Positions 1-9,244 of a stretch of DNA of 64,000 nt are shown piece by piece. The stretch comes from Schizochytrium sp. TIO01 (taxonomy: Eukaryota > Sar > Bigyra > Thraustochytrida > Thraustochytriidae), in contig SMSO01000037.1 in the NCBI GenBank assembly GCA_004764695.1, positions 108,247 through 172,246 on the forward strand, read 5' to 3'. Position 1 is the first letter of the stretch. Every line of letters begins with the position of its first letter. The notes beneath the pieces are model-generated. The model saw only the letters and a list, made by a program, of their open reading frames with translations. It was not told the DNA's origin and made no database searches. The translations under genes were made by a program, and so were the position numbers.

Positions 1-726
1 CGCATCTCCCGTAAACCTGGCGTCAGCTACCCTGTGCTCACACCCAACATGAAGGGCTTCATGGGCGCTCTTGAGGCCAAGGCTGAGGAAGTCGCAGTAT
101 TCGCAGCTGCTTCAGAAGCCTTTTCAAAGAAGAACCTTAACTGTGATATCGCCAAGAGCCTTGAGCGCTTCAAGCCAGTTTGTGAAGAGGCCCAGAAACA
201 TGGCATCCGTGTCAGAGGCTACGTCTCCTGTGTCCTGGGCTGCCCCTACGAGGGGTACATTTCTCCGGAAAAGGTACTCGAGGTTAGCCAGCGGCTTCTT
301 GATATGGGCTGCTATGAAGTCAGCCTCGGTGATACCATCGGCATTGGTACAGCGGGATCTACCCATGTACTCCTTGACCACATTACGAAGCACATTCCCA
401 AGGAACAAGTTGCTGTTCATTTTCATGATACATACGGGCAGGCCTTGACCAATATCTTCGTGGCCCTCCAGCACGGCATTAGCGTCGTAGATAGTTCTGT
501 TGGTGGGCTTGGTGGCTGCCCTTTTGCCAAGGGTGCTACCGGAAACGTAGCCACCGAGGACGTTGTATACATGCTCCACGGGCTCGGTATTAGCACCGGC
601 ATCGATCTTGAGCAGCTCTGCCAGGTTGGAGAGTTCATGTCCCAATATCTTGGCCGCCTCAACCATGCACGGGCTGGTCGTGCAATGCTCACTAAGGGGC
701 AATTCGTGCCTGTCACTCCTCCTTAA
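1..726 (+). CDS. HMGCL: Hydroxymethylglutaryl-CoA lyase, C-terminal part (5' end outside window)
   Basis: HMG-CoA lyase cleaves HMG-CoA to acetyl-CoA and acetoacetate, the last step of leucine breakdown and of ketone-body synthesis, usually in mitochondria. The frame is open from base 1, so the gene starts upstream; 241 residues are visible. Family signatures are present in order: KKNLNCDIAKSLERF, RGYVSCVLGCPYEG, GCYEVSLGDTIGIGT, the metal-binding VHFHDTYGQA (two His), then GGLGGCPFAKGATGN with the catalytic-loop Cys, followed by ATEDVVYMLHGLGI. The C terminus (GQFVPVTPP) has no peroxisomal SKL-like tripeptide, which favours a mitochondrial enzyme, but the targeting peptide lies outside the window. 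A TIM-barrel homologue such as homocitrate or isopropylmalate synthase is unlikely given the lyase-specific loop. It converges with the sulfotransferase-like gene downstream. Confidence 0.95.
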   Translation, partial: RISRKPGVSYPVLTPNMKGFMGALEAKAEEVAVFAAASEAFSKKNLNCDIAKSLERFKPVCEEAQKHGIRVRGYVSCVLGCPYEGYISPEKVLEVSQRLLDMGCYEVSLGDTIGIGTAGSTHVLLDHITKHIPKEQVAVHFHDTYGQALTNIFVALQHGISVVDSSVGGLGGCPFAKGATGNVATEDVVYMLHGLGISTGIDLEQLCQVGEFMSQYLGRLNHARAGRAMLTKGQFVPVTPP

Positions 727-1483
727 ATTTAACAAGTGCTCATTAAAAAAGACAAGTGGTATCCCGCGCAAACGAAGCGCACTGTACAGCAACACCCTCA
801 CGATGCCACATTGTTATAACCTTTTATCCCTCCTCTAACGTGTAGCTTTATTCGAACCTTTTCACGCACGTTTTGGTGCTCTCAATTGCTTGAGATAAGC
901 CTCCCAGGACGCGCTCCGCCATTCTCCTTCAAACTTTCTCTTCTTTCTTTACTTATCAACTTATCTATTTGCAAAACTTTTTATTATGTTGAATTTTCTA
1001 TGACAATACCCTGTTTCTATTTACGGAGTGTATTATATCCCACAGCTCTGAGAACTTTATTTGTAAACACAATTCCCTTCTCAACTTTTCTTATGGTGAA
1101 AGCATTTACCTTTCTGAAAGGCGGTAAGAACCTAGTGGGGAAATGCCCTCACTACATGCACAGATATATTCTTTTAAAGAAAATCCTTCCTCTGTGTTCT
1201 ACGGTAGTAGATCTAGATTATCAAAAGTAGGACCAGCCAGAACTGAGGGGATACTAATGAGAATTTTCAAATTAGGAATTATAGCATTTAGACATGCAGT
1301 GAGCCCACTAGGATCTCTAAAACAGTGAGACCTGCATACCTGATTGGAATGACTAAACATTCTGGGACATCTGATTTCATACTTCGCAATCTTTCTCTTT
1401 TGAAGAACAATAAAACAGCAATTTAGACAAACAAATAAACGGGGTTTTAAAGCGTCAAGGTAACCGGCAAAACATTAAAATAT
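727..1483. other. Intergenic spacer between convergent genes
   Basis: This is the tail-to-tail spacer between the HMG-CoA lyase and sulfotransferase-like genes. It is pyrimidine-rich near 900-1000 and AT-rich afterwards. Short open stretches here (for example 886-1230) look like chance. It probably holds both 3' UTRs and polyadenylation sites. No RNA gene or repeat was recognised. Confidence 0.6.
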
Positions 1484-2707
1484 TCACGCAATTGGGTAAC
1501 CAAAGGATCCGGCAAGTTCACTCATGGCCTCCTTGAGATCCGGAAGATCATCAAAATCAGACCAGGTAAGGTTCAGATAACCCTTATTACCACGATTTAC
1601 GTCACCATGAGACCTGATTTTAGCTGGCTTTGCATGCTGTGCAGAGTCGCTATCTGAAATGAGCTCAACTTTACCTGTACAAGCTTTCCGTGCATTATCT
1701 CGGGTTGGTCCGTACGTGAGATCATTCCCTCCAGGAATCGGAGACAGAAATCCTGCAAGTTTTGCTACCTCACATGCGCTCGTGTCCTCAACACGGAACC
1801 ATGTAAATGAAGGGGAGACTTCATTGTTGAAGGCTGCAAGGACACGCCGGTTGTACTCAACCCAGTACCAACCAAAAACCTCTTTGCAACCACCTCGCAT
1901 GTCCTGCCAGTTCATATCAGCCATAATACCATCAAGAGTAGCCATTTTTAATGGATGAGGGAGTGTACCGGGTTTAGCGTCGGTGCAGTACTTCACGACA
2001 AGTGAGGCGACCGTATTGATAGGGTGACGTACTTGCAACATGACACGTCCGAACCCAGGCGGATGAGTACAGTGTGGGTAACATCCAAAGTGCCGAGTGA
2101 AGACGTCTTCACACTCAGTTTTCCAGCACTGATCCCATTGTACGCGGTACGAGCACTCAGAGGAGGGTTCGAATTGCGTTGAGTGCATGATGCGCAAGAG
2201 AGGCTTTGTACATAGTGCCGCAATGTTTAATCGACTGTCTCGCTCTGATTTGTTGCTCAAAAACCAAATTCCTTGCGCCCAGCCAACTGTGCCGTCTCGT
2301 GCAAAGTGATTCTCAGAATCTGCAGTCTCATGAGCTACCTCGATCCCCAGATCGTTTAGAGATTCTGCTGTGTGCATAGTTCCTGAGCTCTGAGTTCCTA
2401 TGACGAGCATTTGGCGTGGGTCTTCAAGTCGCACCACAGGCCGAACGAGGCCGGATGATAACATAATCCACATGTATGCTGAATAGATCGCATAAGGGCC
2501 AACAACGACCACGCAGATAATCACTGAATTCCTTATGAACCTTGGAAAGTCGTGTGACCATATGCTGTCACTGTTCTTGGTCTCCTCTGCCTTGCCCGTC
2601 GCAGAAGAATTGCCCTTGTTCACACCGCCAACTTTGCTCGCATTCGTTGTCGCTAGCGCATCTTCTTTGGTGCGTTTCACCGCTGTCCTCCGGAACTTGG
2701 GTGCCAT
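1484..2707 (-). CDS. Membrane-anchored sulfotransferase-like protein
   Basis: This 407-residue protein has a basic N terminus, one hydrophobic segment at about residues 57-85 (VIICVVVVGPYAIYSAYMWI) and a lumenal-type globular domain, the layout of a Golgi type II sulfotransferase. Two PAPS-binding signatures fit: VIGTQSSGT at about 102-110 resembles the 5'-phosphosulfate loop, and QVRHPINTVASLVVKYC at about 225-241 resembles the 3'-phosphate motif RxPxxxxxS. Cysteines between them (CWKTEC, CYPHC) suggest disulfides. The start is placed at base 2707 (MAPKFRRTAVKR, G at -3 and +4); the frame is open further upstream but without an ATG. The substrate, carbohydrate or protein, cannot be told. It is divergent from known subfamilies. 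It lies head to head with rpn8, 870 bp apart. Confidence 0.72.
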   Translation of the reverse strand: MAPKFRRTAVKRTKEDALATTNASKVGGVNKGNSSATGKAEETKNSDSIWSHDFPRFIRNSVIICVVVVGPYAIYSAYMWIMLSSGLVRPVVRLEDPRQMLVIGTQSSGTMHTAESLNDLGIEVAHETADSENHFARDGTVGWAQGIWFLSNKSERDSRLNIAALCTKPLLRIMHSTQFEPSSECSYRVQWDQCWKTECEDVFTRHFGCYPHCTHPPGFGRVMLQVRHPINTVASLVVKYCTDAKPGTLPHPLKMATLDGIMADMNWQDMRGGCKEVFGWYWVEYNRRVLAAFNNEVSPSFTWFRVEDTSACEVAKLAGFLSPIPGGNDLTYGPTRDNARKACTGKVELISDSDSAQHAKPAKIRSHGDVNRGNKGYLNLTWSDFDDLPDLKEAMSELAGSFGYPIA

Positions 2708-3577
2708 CTCGCGAGTAGACTGGGTCTTGCACCTGCGCACTCCAATGCACCCCGGCCAATTTCGAGTTTGATCTGCAGCTTGCTCGTTGTGCACACTGCT
2801 CCCAACAAAAAGATGTAGGTATTCAAGAACTCCTATAGGCCTAGACCCCCATTTATCAATACACTTTTGCTAAAATTTACCATCTAACAATGCAGGGTGG
2901 TGCTAGGTATCATGTATGCTACAATATCTGAAATAAGCCAAAGAAGTTGAAATAGACACCAAAAAGCTTACGATGAATAAAAATCAGTAGAGGTTATTCT
3001 CAATTGTCAGCTGTTGTCTTGGTTCATGATGCTTTTATCTCCACATTACAGCTCTTTGATTTTTTCATTCTTGATTATCATCGCCTTTTATTACTATAAA
3101 CAAATATTAGTATTAACTAGTGCCTTGTAGAGGGAGTAACATTGTACATAGCAGAAGAAAGAAAGGAGGAAGAAGAAGAATGGAAAAGATAAAGTGGTCT
3201 ATGCTGTTAGACCACTATGTATCAGGCGAAGCTTCATTCCTCAGTTGCCGCTCAAGGCGGCATACCTACGGCATTCCTCCTTCTCGCAGGGCGTGGACAG
3301 GGGAGCGAGAGCGCGCAAGATCGTTAAACACCTTTAAGTCTCTAGCGAGGCTCCATTGCGAGGTTCTCCTGGGTCGGAACCCTCATAACAGCCTCGTATC
3401 TTGCAATCCCCGACGAGCAACGGGCTGCTTCATCGTAGCTATCTTTAGAATAGAAAAGGAGGAGCAAAACCTCTTTCCTTTCGTGAACAAAAGCGTCAAA
3501 ATTGATCACGCTTGGTCGCGTCAATCAGGTTGGAACTGGTTTGTTTGGCAAAGCAGTAGCAAAAGTAAATCGTGAAA
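2708..3577. promoter_or_regulatory. Divergent promoter region, sulfotransferase-like / RPN8
   Basis: This 870-bp region between two head-to-head starts must hold both promoters. The left half is AT-rich. From about 3230 to 3530 it is GC-richer and probably forms the RPN8 5' UTR. An open frame at 3120-3575 has no initiating ATG and no family resemblance. No defined factor-binding site is claimed. Confidence 0.5.
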
Positions 3578-4504
3578 ATGCCGTTGCCTGGCGAGCCAGA
3601 ATCTGTGGTGGTGCACCCGCTGGTGCTCCTTAGCGTGGTAGACCACTACAACCGTGTAGCCCGTGACACTAAGAAGCGTGTAGTGGGAGTCTTGCTTGGA
3701 TCCACCTTCAAAGGCCGCGTTGATATCTCAAACTCCTTTGCTGTACCTTTTGAAGAGGACATGAAGGACCCGAGTATCTGGTACCTCGATCACAGCTTCC
3801 TTGAGAACATGTTTGACATGTTCCGCAAGGTCAATGCGTCGGAGCGCATCGTTGGATTTTACTCTTCGGGACCCAAAATTCGCCAAAACGATCTTCACCT
3901 CGATGCTCTTTTCCGCCGTTACTGCCCTAACCCTGTGCTCGTAATCGTGGACATTCGCCCCGAAGTTCAGGGCGTGCCTACTCAGGCATACTACTCTGTT
4001 GAGGAGGTCAATGATAAGAAAGAAACTGTACGCACCTTTAAGCACATTGACTCCCTCATTGAAGCGTATGAGGCCGAGGAGGTCGGTGTGGAGCACTTGC
4101 TCCGCGATATCAATGACCCCACGGTCAGTACGCTCGCTTCCCGAGTGGCGCACAAGATGGAGGGCCTCCAGGGCCTCAAGTCTCGCCTTGAGGAGATGCA
4201 TGCATACATGGATGCTGTCGTCAAGGGTGAACTTCCTGTCAACAATCAGGTAATTTACAATATGCAGGACATTTTTAACCTCTTGCCAAACCTCAATGTT
4301 GAGGCCCTTGTTAAATCCTACTTTGTCAAGATCAACGACATTCATCTTGTTGTCTACCTCTCTTCTCTCATTCGCTCCATCATTGCTCTTCACAACCTCT
4401 TAAACAACAAACTCAAGTACAAGGATTACGAGAACAAGAAGTCATCACAAGTTGCAAAGGAACACTCTTCTACTGAGAAGACCAAGGCAGCTGTTTCCCA
4501 CTAG
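3578..4504 (+). CDS. RPN8: 26S proteasome regulatory subunit Rpn8 (PSMD7)
   Basis: Rpn8 is the non-catalytic MPN-domain partner of the deubiquitinase Rpn11 in the proteasome lid. The 308-residue product has the family's usual length. The MPN fold occupies about residues 6-140: [18 protein letters not shown], then [27 protein letters not shown] and [20 protein letters not shown]. The JAMM zinc signature is missing (no HxH pair; the site reads [12 protein letters not shown]), as in all Rpn8 and unlike Rpn11 or Csn5. Helices at about 165-280 match the lid helical-bundle region, and the tail is Lys/Ser-rich. The first ATG in the frame is at 3578; the open frame extends upstream through GTG but without an ATG. 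The related eIF3f/h and CSN6 proteins are excluded by closeness to Rpn8 in the insert ([19 protein letters not shown]). Confidence 0.96.
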   Translation: MPLPGEPESVVVHPLVLLSVVDHYNRVARDTKKRVVGVLLGSTFKGRVDISNSFAVPFEEDMKDPSIWYLDHSFLENMFDMFRKVNASERIVGFYSSGPKIRQNDLHLDALFRRYCPNPVLVIVDIRPEVQGVPTQAYYSVEEVNDKKETVRTFKHIDSLIEAYEAEEVGVEHLLRDINDPTVSTLASRVAHKMEGLQGLKSRLEEMHAYMDAVVKGELPVNNQVIYNMQDIFNLLPNLNVEALVKSYFVKINDIHLVVYLSSLIRSIIALHNLLNNKLKYKDYENKKSSQVAKEHSSTEKTKAAVSH

Positions 4505-5494
4505 ATATAGCCCATACCTACCGACATACCACTACCATTCTACCTGAACGCCAAATCTCACCACAATTCCCTCTCGCAAACGTTTGCTTTGTATAACCAA
4601 CAAAACAACTTTTTTTACACTAAAAAGTCTACTTCTTCTTCATTTAGTCTTATTTTCTCTTGATCTCTCTTGCGAACATGCTTAACTGCTCGAGGAGACA
4701 GTGTAATGTTTTCTTCTAGATCACTTCCAAGCTACGTATTGATACTGGCGTTTTCACATGGTATTTTTAGAGTTAAAACTATAGCACTATTTCCGGTTCT
4801 AAAAGATTTATAGTCTATTTCTAAATTACAACACTCCATCGATACCACCGTGAGTTTTTGAGAGTTATGTCCATAGGGAAACTATAGATAACCCCACCCC
4901 TCTTTTTGTTCTTTTCCCGAACGTTCGCACTAAAATACATGCCTCGTTTCCTGGCTTTCGGATTTACCTAGTTCTCTATATAATTTTGAGTTGGTCTTCC
5001 TTGTGGGTTAGAATAAAGATAGTCCAAGTTTCTCCTGGTTGTCATTATATTTCTTCCTGAACAATGACGCAGATTCTGTGCAAATAAGACTACGACGGAT
5101 ATTCTAACAGTACTAAGAGTAATTTGATATGATGTGGAAGAGTTGTTCTTATTTTTTTTTTTTTTTTTTCTTAAAAGAAATAAAGAAAGAGGGAAATGAT
5201 ACTACTACTAACCTAGTCGGGATATGCATAGTACAAGAGTATCCGTTGAGGGATATGTGAGCAATATCATCCGTATCAAATTACTTATGCTTTTGAGAAA
5301 GGCTACAGAGTCCACCCGTAGTGCCGACCGCTCCTGCGCTGCGGCGGCGGGGAAGACAAAAGACGCAGGCGGTGGGACGTGGGTGTTCCGCGCTGTGGTC
5401 GTGCGTCTCGAAATCTATTAATACTTTTTACAAGTGCTTCATAAGCTTTGGAGCCCCAGACTGACTTGGCTTAAGAGCTCTGAGGTTTCATAAA
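4505..5494. other. Intergenic spacer, RPN8 3' side and IQ-protein promoter
   Basis: The spacer holds the RPN8 3' UTR and, in its right half, the promoter of the next gene. It contains a T18 run (5152-5169), a purine-rich stretch and a TACTACTA motif (5199-5210) of the type seen in other spacers here. A 65-codon frame at 5224-5421 resembles nothing known and is probably 5' leader. Confidence 0.55.
5152..5169. repeat. Poly-T tract (T18)
   Basis: Homopolymer of 18 T in the spacer about 325 bp before the IQ-protein start. No tRNA or other Pol III gene was seen immediately upstream, so it is more likely a simple repeat or a nucleosome-excluding promoter tract. Confidence 0.8.
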
Positions 5495-8400
5495 ATGAGC
5501 GTAGCCAAGAACCATGTCTTTGGCATGTACCGCGATACATCGCTCAACGGCGCGACTCGTAGAAAAGAACTTGAGCAAAAGCGAGCTGTTATCGAGGAGC
5601 GTAGATTAGAAGAGGCAGAACGTCGCTTACGCGAGAAGGAGCGCGAGGAGCAAGAAGCAAATGCACTCGCATTAAAGATGAAGCTACGCCAACTTGACCG
5701 TCAGCAGCGCCACATGGAAATGGAAATGAGACGCGATGCAGCCACGATGGTACAACAAACATGGCGTGCGTGGAGGGAATACAAACAAGATTGTATTGCA
5801 CACTTGGTATTGAACGCAGTTGTTTCTATCCAACGAGTTGCCCGCATTTGGCTTAGTCGCCGAGAACTATACTTTCGCATTTTACTTCTTCATACACGCT
5901 GTGCTATTCACATGCAACGTCTTTTCAGAGGATCAAAAGCTCGAAAGGAACGTAAGAAAAGACTCGCGATCCGGTTTGCATCGGCAGTTCGCGTTCAAAC
6001 TCAGTGGAGGAAACGCCAGGCTTCTTGTGTTGTCACAAATCTACGAAAGAATTTCCGTGCCACGCGTATCCAATGCGCAGTCCGTAAGTATTTTGCACAT
6101 GAACGTGTAAGTGCAATGCGAATCTATCGTGCACGCCGTCAAGCAGAGGCTCACGAACGTGAAAACATGGCTCGGGAAGATGCAATATGTCGTGCGTTGG
6201 AGAACGAAGCTCGTGAACAGGAACTTATGTTGCTGGAAGATGCAGAAAGTCACCATTTCCGAGCCGAACAGCGCAAACAGCAAGCAGAGCAGGATGGAAT
6301 CCCGCTCTTACCGTGGCGTCGTCGAAAAACTCATTTCGGAGATTTAGTGGTGGAGCAGCAACGAGAGAGGCGCAAGGCAAAAGTAGTCGCAGAAAAGCTA
6401 AAAGCTGCTGAAAGGCAAGCGCGTGAACAGCAAAAGCAAGCATCGATGTTACGTATTGAAAAAGAACGTCATCTTGCACTTCGTAAAGCTCTGCGCAAGA
6501 AGGAGAAAGAACGACAGGCTCTGGTTGAAGCAGAGGCGCGGGAGGCAAGAATACAGCAAGAGCAGGCTGCCGAAGAGGAAAGAAATCGCCAAAGGCAACG
6601 TGATTTATTAAAGAAGCAGGTCCCTCGTCAAACAAAATCCTCCGGAGCCCAAGACATGGGCAATGCAAGCAAAGAGACCCGCAAACGCCTTCAAGCTTTA
6701 ATCGACGAAAACGAACGCGAACAAAAGGAGCTTCGTGCAAAAGCAAAAAGGCGCATGGAAGCATTTAAACAAAGAGATGAAGAACGATTAAGGAAAGTTC
6801 GACAACGAGCTGCACGACGGGCACGTGCGTCACAAATTGAAGAATCAAAGCGTAAGGCAGAGGAAGAACGCAAACAACAAGAGAGAGAAGACATTAAACG
6901 AGAACGGGCCGCAAAACATGAACGAGAGAGGCAAGCGCGGCTTAGACGAGTTGAACAAAAGAAGCTGCACGAAAGGCGTGAACAGAAACGCCTTTCCCAA
7001 CAACTTGAACAAGAAGAACTCGAACGTAAAGAGGAATCAAAGAGAAAGGCTGAAAAGCTGCGCAAAGCCATTGCACAGCGTCGCAGCTCGCGCCGTTCAA
7101 ATGGATCATCCTTAGGGCCAAACCATACATCCTCGGTAGTCGCTGTTACAGTGCTTCCTCTCGCTCCAGGTGGAACTAACAAGACTCGGCGAATAAATAA
7201 AGGGCTATCTAGAGCGCAGCCGAAGCGCACTCGAGCTCGAGAACGAGATGCTGATGAGGTGCTTGACATCTTGAGTAGTGCTAAAGACGTATTACTACCT
7301 CCTATTGATAAACTTCGTGGTCGCAATGATCCTTTAGCTCGCGCATTGGAGTGGAAGATGCAACAACAAAGACAAGAACAACAAGAGCATCCAGCACAAC
7401 TGTCAGAAGAAACATCTTCACAACGTCAACAACAACATTTGGCCTTTATTCGAAATGAATCCAACGTGCCAGCGTCCCATTTAGTAACCTTGAAGGCAAG
7501 ACAGCGACACCAGAGACCCCTTCAGCTGAGTTTGCAGCAGCATAAATCAAAACTGCAAAACAACCAGATTACCCATCGTGAAAGGGATGAAAAGATTAAT
7601 ACATCCTTATCGAACATGGATGCAGATGACTTCGCCGTGGAGGCCTCAGTCTCGATTCCATGTTCCACGCAGGGCAAAGATAATTCGCAAACACCAAACC
7701 CTGCATCATCATTGTCATCCTCGTCCTTATCCTCCTCGCGGTCATCATCTAGTGGTTCAGACGCCTCCGGCTATCTCAACATGAATCCAGATTTTGAAAG
7801 GCTAATCCAAGAAGGGACCAGCCCAGTGCATCAGCGACGCTTTTCGCATCCTCACCGTCACTTGCATTCCTCTAATCATAAATCAGCTCATGCTGACTTC
7901 TTGGAGAATAGTGGAGAGAGTCATGGAGAATCCTCATACTCAGAAAATGATGATGATGACGACAGCGAAGATATCTCACGGCGAGATTACAGTGCCCCAG
8001 GAAGAAACTCCAAATCGAGAAATTCAGTCATGACAGAGAACCATAGTCCTGCGATGAATGAAAGTGATGACGATGATGATGACGAGAGAGCTACCAGAGC
8101 TAGTAATGGTGCAGAAGACGACGAAGATGATGGGGCATATACATCTTACGATGAAGATGACTTCGATAATGATGATTTCGATGATGACAATTACAACAAT
8201 GATGACAAAGGAGATGGGGATGGAGAGGAGAACGAAGACGCTCAGCAAAGTGAGGACAGCTGGACCTCGTCGAGTCATAGACCTAGTCAAGGCAAGGAAG
8301 AGAATGAAATCAATGTTGATCGAAGCGCTTCAAAAACCCTGGTAAACTCGAAGAGCAACCAAAAACTTCGCTCCAACACTTCACTAGACAACAGCCTCTC

Positions 8401-8539
8401 TGAGACAGGAGACTACTTTGACCCAACACAAAGCGACGAATTTAAGAGGAATGCAGCCGCGCGTGTAATCCAGCTCGCATTTTTGCGTTATTCCCTTGCA
8501 GCCCTTCAATTTGAAGATGATACTCCCCGATCCCTGTAA
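5495..8539 (+). CDS. IQ-motif coiled-coil protein with acidic C-terminal region
   Basis: The 1014-residue product has a clear layout but no recognised orthologue. The N-terminal 80 residues are charged helix. Five IQ-like calmodulin-binding helices follow at about 82-98 (MVQQTWRAWREYK), 109-125 (VSIQRVARIWLSRRE), 136-155 (IHMQRLFRGSKARKERKKR), 163-175 and 189-205. Next comes a very long Arg/Lys/Glu coiled coil (about 205-545). The middle is Gln/Ser-rich, then a Ser/Asp/Glu-rich disordered stretch (about 740-950) ends in a final IQ-like helix (ARVIQLAFLRYSLAAL). Such proteins usually bind calmodulin or centrin at centrosomes, basal bodies or the cytoskeleton; that role is inferred. There is no motor or enzyme domain, so it is not a myosin. 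The ATG at 5495 (AAAATGA) starts the long frame, and TAA closes it. Confidence 0.85.
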   Translation: MSVAKNHVFGMYRDTSLNGATRRKELEQKRAVIEERRLEEAERRLREKEREEQEANALALKMKLRQLDRQQRHMEMEMRRDAATMVQQTWRAWREYKQDCIAHLVLNAVVSIQRVARIWLSRRELYFRILLLHTRCAIHMQRLFRGSKARKERKKRLAIRFASAVRVQTQWRKRQASCVVTNLRKNFRATRIQCAVRKYFAHERVSAMRIYRARRQAEAHERENMAREDAICRALENEAREQELMLLEDAESHHFRAEQRKQQAEQDGIPLLPWRRRKTHFGDLVVEQQRERRKAKVVAEKLKAAERQAREQQKQASMLRIEKERHLALRKALRKKEKERQALVEAEAREARIQQEQAAEEERNRQRQRDLLKKQVPRQTKSSGAQDMGNASKETRKRLQALIDENEREQKELRAKAKRRMEAFKQRDEERLRKVRQRAARRARASQIEESKRKAEEERKQQEREDIKRERAAKHERERQARLRRVEQKKLHERREQKRLSQQLEQEELERKEESKRKAEKLRKAIAQRRSSRRSNGSSLGPNHTSSVVAVTVLPLAPGGTNKTRRINKGLSRAQPKRTRARERDADEVLDILSSAKDVLLPPIDKLRGRNDPLARALEWKMQQQRQEQQEHPAQLSEETSSQRQQQHLAFIRNESNVPASHLVTLKARQRHQRPLQLSLQQHKSKLQNNQITHRERDEKINTSLSNMDADDFAVEASVSIPCSTQGKDNSQTPNPASSLSSSSLSSSRSSSSGSDASGYLNMNPDFERLIQEGTSPVHQRRFSHPHRHLHSSNHKSAHADFLENSGESHGESSYSENDDDDDSEDISRRDYSAPGRNSKSRNSVMTENHSPAMNESDDDDDDERATRASNGAEDDEDDGAYTSYDEDDFDNDDFDDDNYNNDDKGDGDGEENEDAQQSEDSWTSSSHRPSQGKEENEINVDRSASKTLVNSKSNQKLRSNTSLDNSLSETGDYFDPTQSDEFKRNAAARVIQLAFLRYSLAALQFEDDTPRSL

Positions 8540-9244
8540 CTTTGTTTTCCTATACCTATATTTTGATGGCATGTATCTAAACTTGAACCAAATTTCCCAT
8601 CAATCGTTCTCTGTGTTCTTGAAAGCATTATGAGACTATCTCTCTGTTGCGATTGCTAACTTCTTACTTTTCAACAAGACCATCATGGGAAAATCTAATT
8701 CGAGCAGAGAACAAACACAGAACTTCTATGGAACCACCACTTAGCCCTATGAGTACCTAGGTACTAGGTACGCTACTCGAGTGTCATTCAGAGAAGCCTC
8801 ATACGCATCTCACACGGACCTAGATGGCTTTTCGCATGGTTTTGTGATTGTTAAACTAAAATTTATTTCCTGTGCAGGTTGCTTCTTAGTTATTGACGCG
8901 AGCTTCGAAGAACTTAATTATATATATAATATAAATTAATAGAAAAATTATTTTAGTAAAAAATAAAATGAAAATTAACAAACTTGAAGGAGGGGAGTGG
9001 GAAATAATTATTTCTGTCTCTATGAAGCCAAACAAATTATTATATGCAAGTATAAGTACCTCCATACTATAGACAATGCACACTCAAACAAATAGATTAA
9101 AGTTAAATGTTCACTATATCAAAACAGTGGTTAATGAAATAAATACAATAAAAGAAACATCAATAAAAATCAACATCAAAATTAGGCTTGGAGAGAAGGC
9201 AAGAATATACCAGCGGCCCAGACTAAGAAAAGACACCAAGCATC
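8540..9244. other. Intergenic spacer with AT-rich block
   Basis: The spacer lies between two genes on the same strand. From about 8915 to 9200 it is strongly AT-rich (TA and AAATT strings). At 8753-8771 it holds the inverted-repeat-like string GTACCTAGGTACTAGGTAC, one of the TAGGTA-type motifs of this window. No RNA gene was seen. Confidence 0.55.

Noticed and set aside
124-801. 225-codon minus-strand frame opposite HMG-CoA lyase
   Set aside because: It is the antisense shadow of a strongly conserved enzyme, with no domain features of its own.
886-1230. 114-codon frame after HMG-CoA lyase
   Set aside because: AT-rich spacer with Phe/Leu/Ser-heavy translation; no gene features.
3120-3575. 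151-codon frame directly before RPN8
   Set aside because: No initiating ATG and no resemblance to a family; it is explained as RPN8 5' leader.
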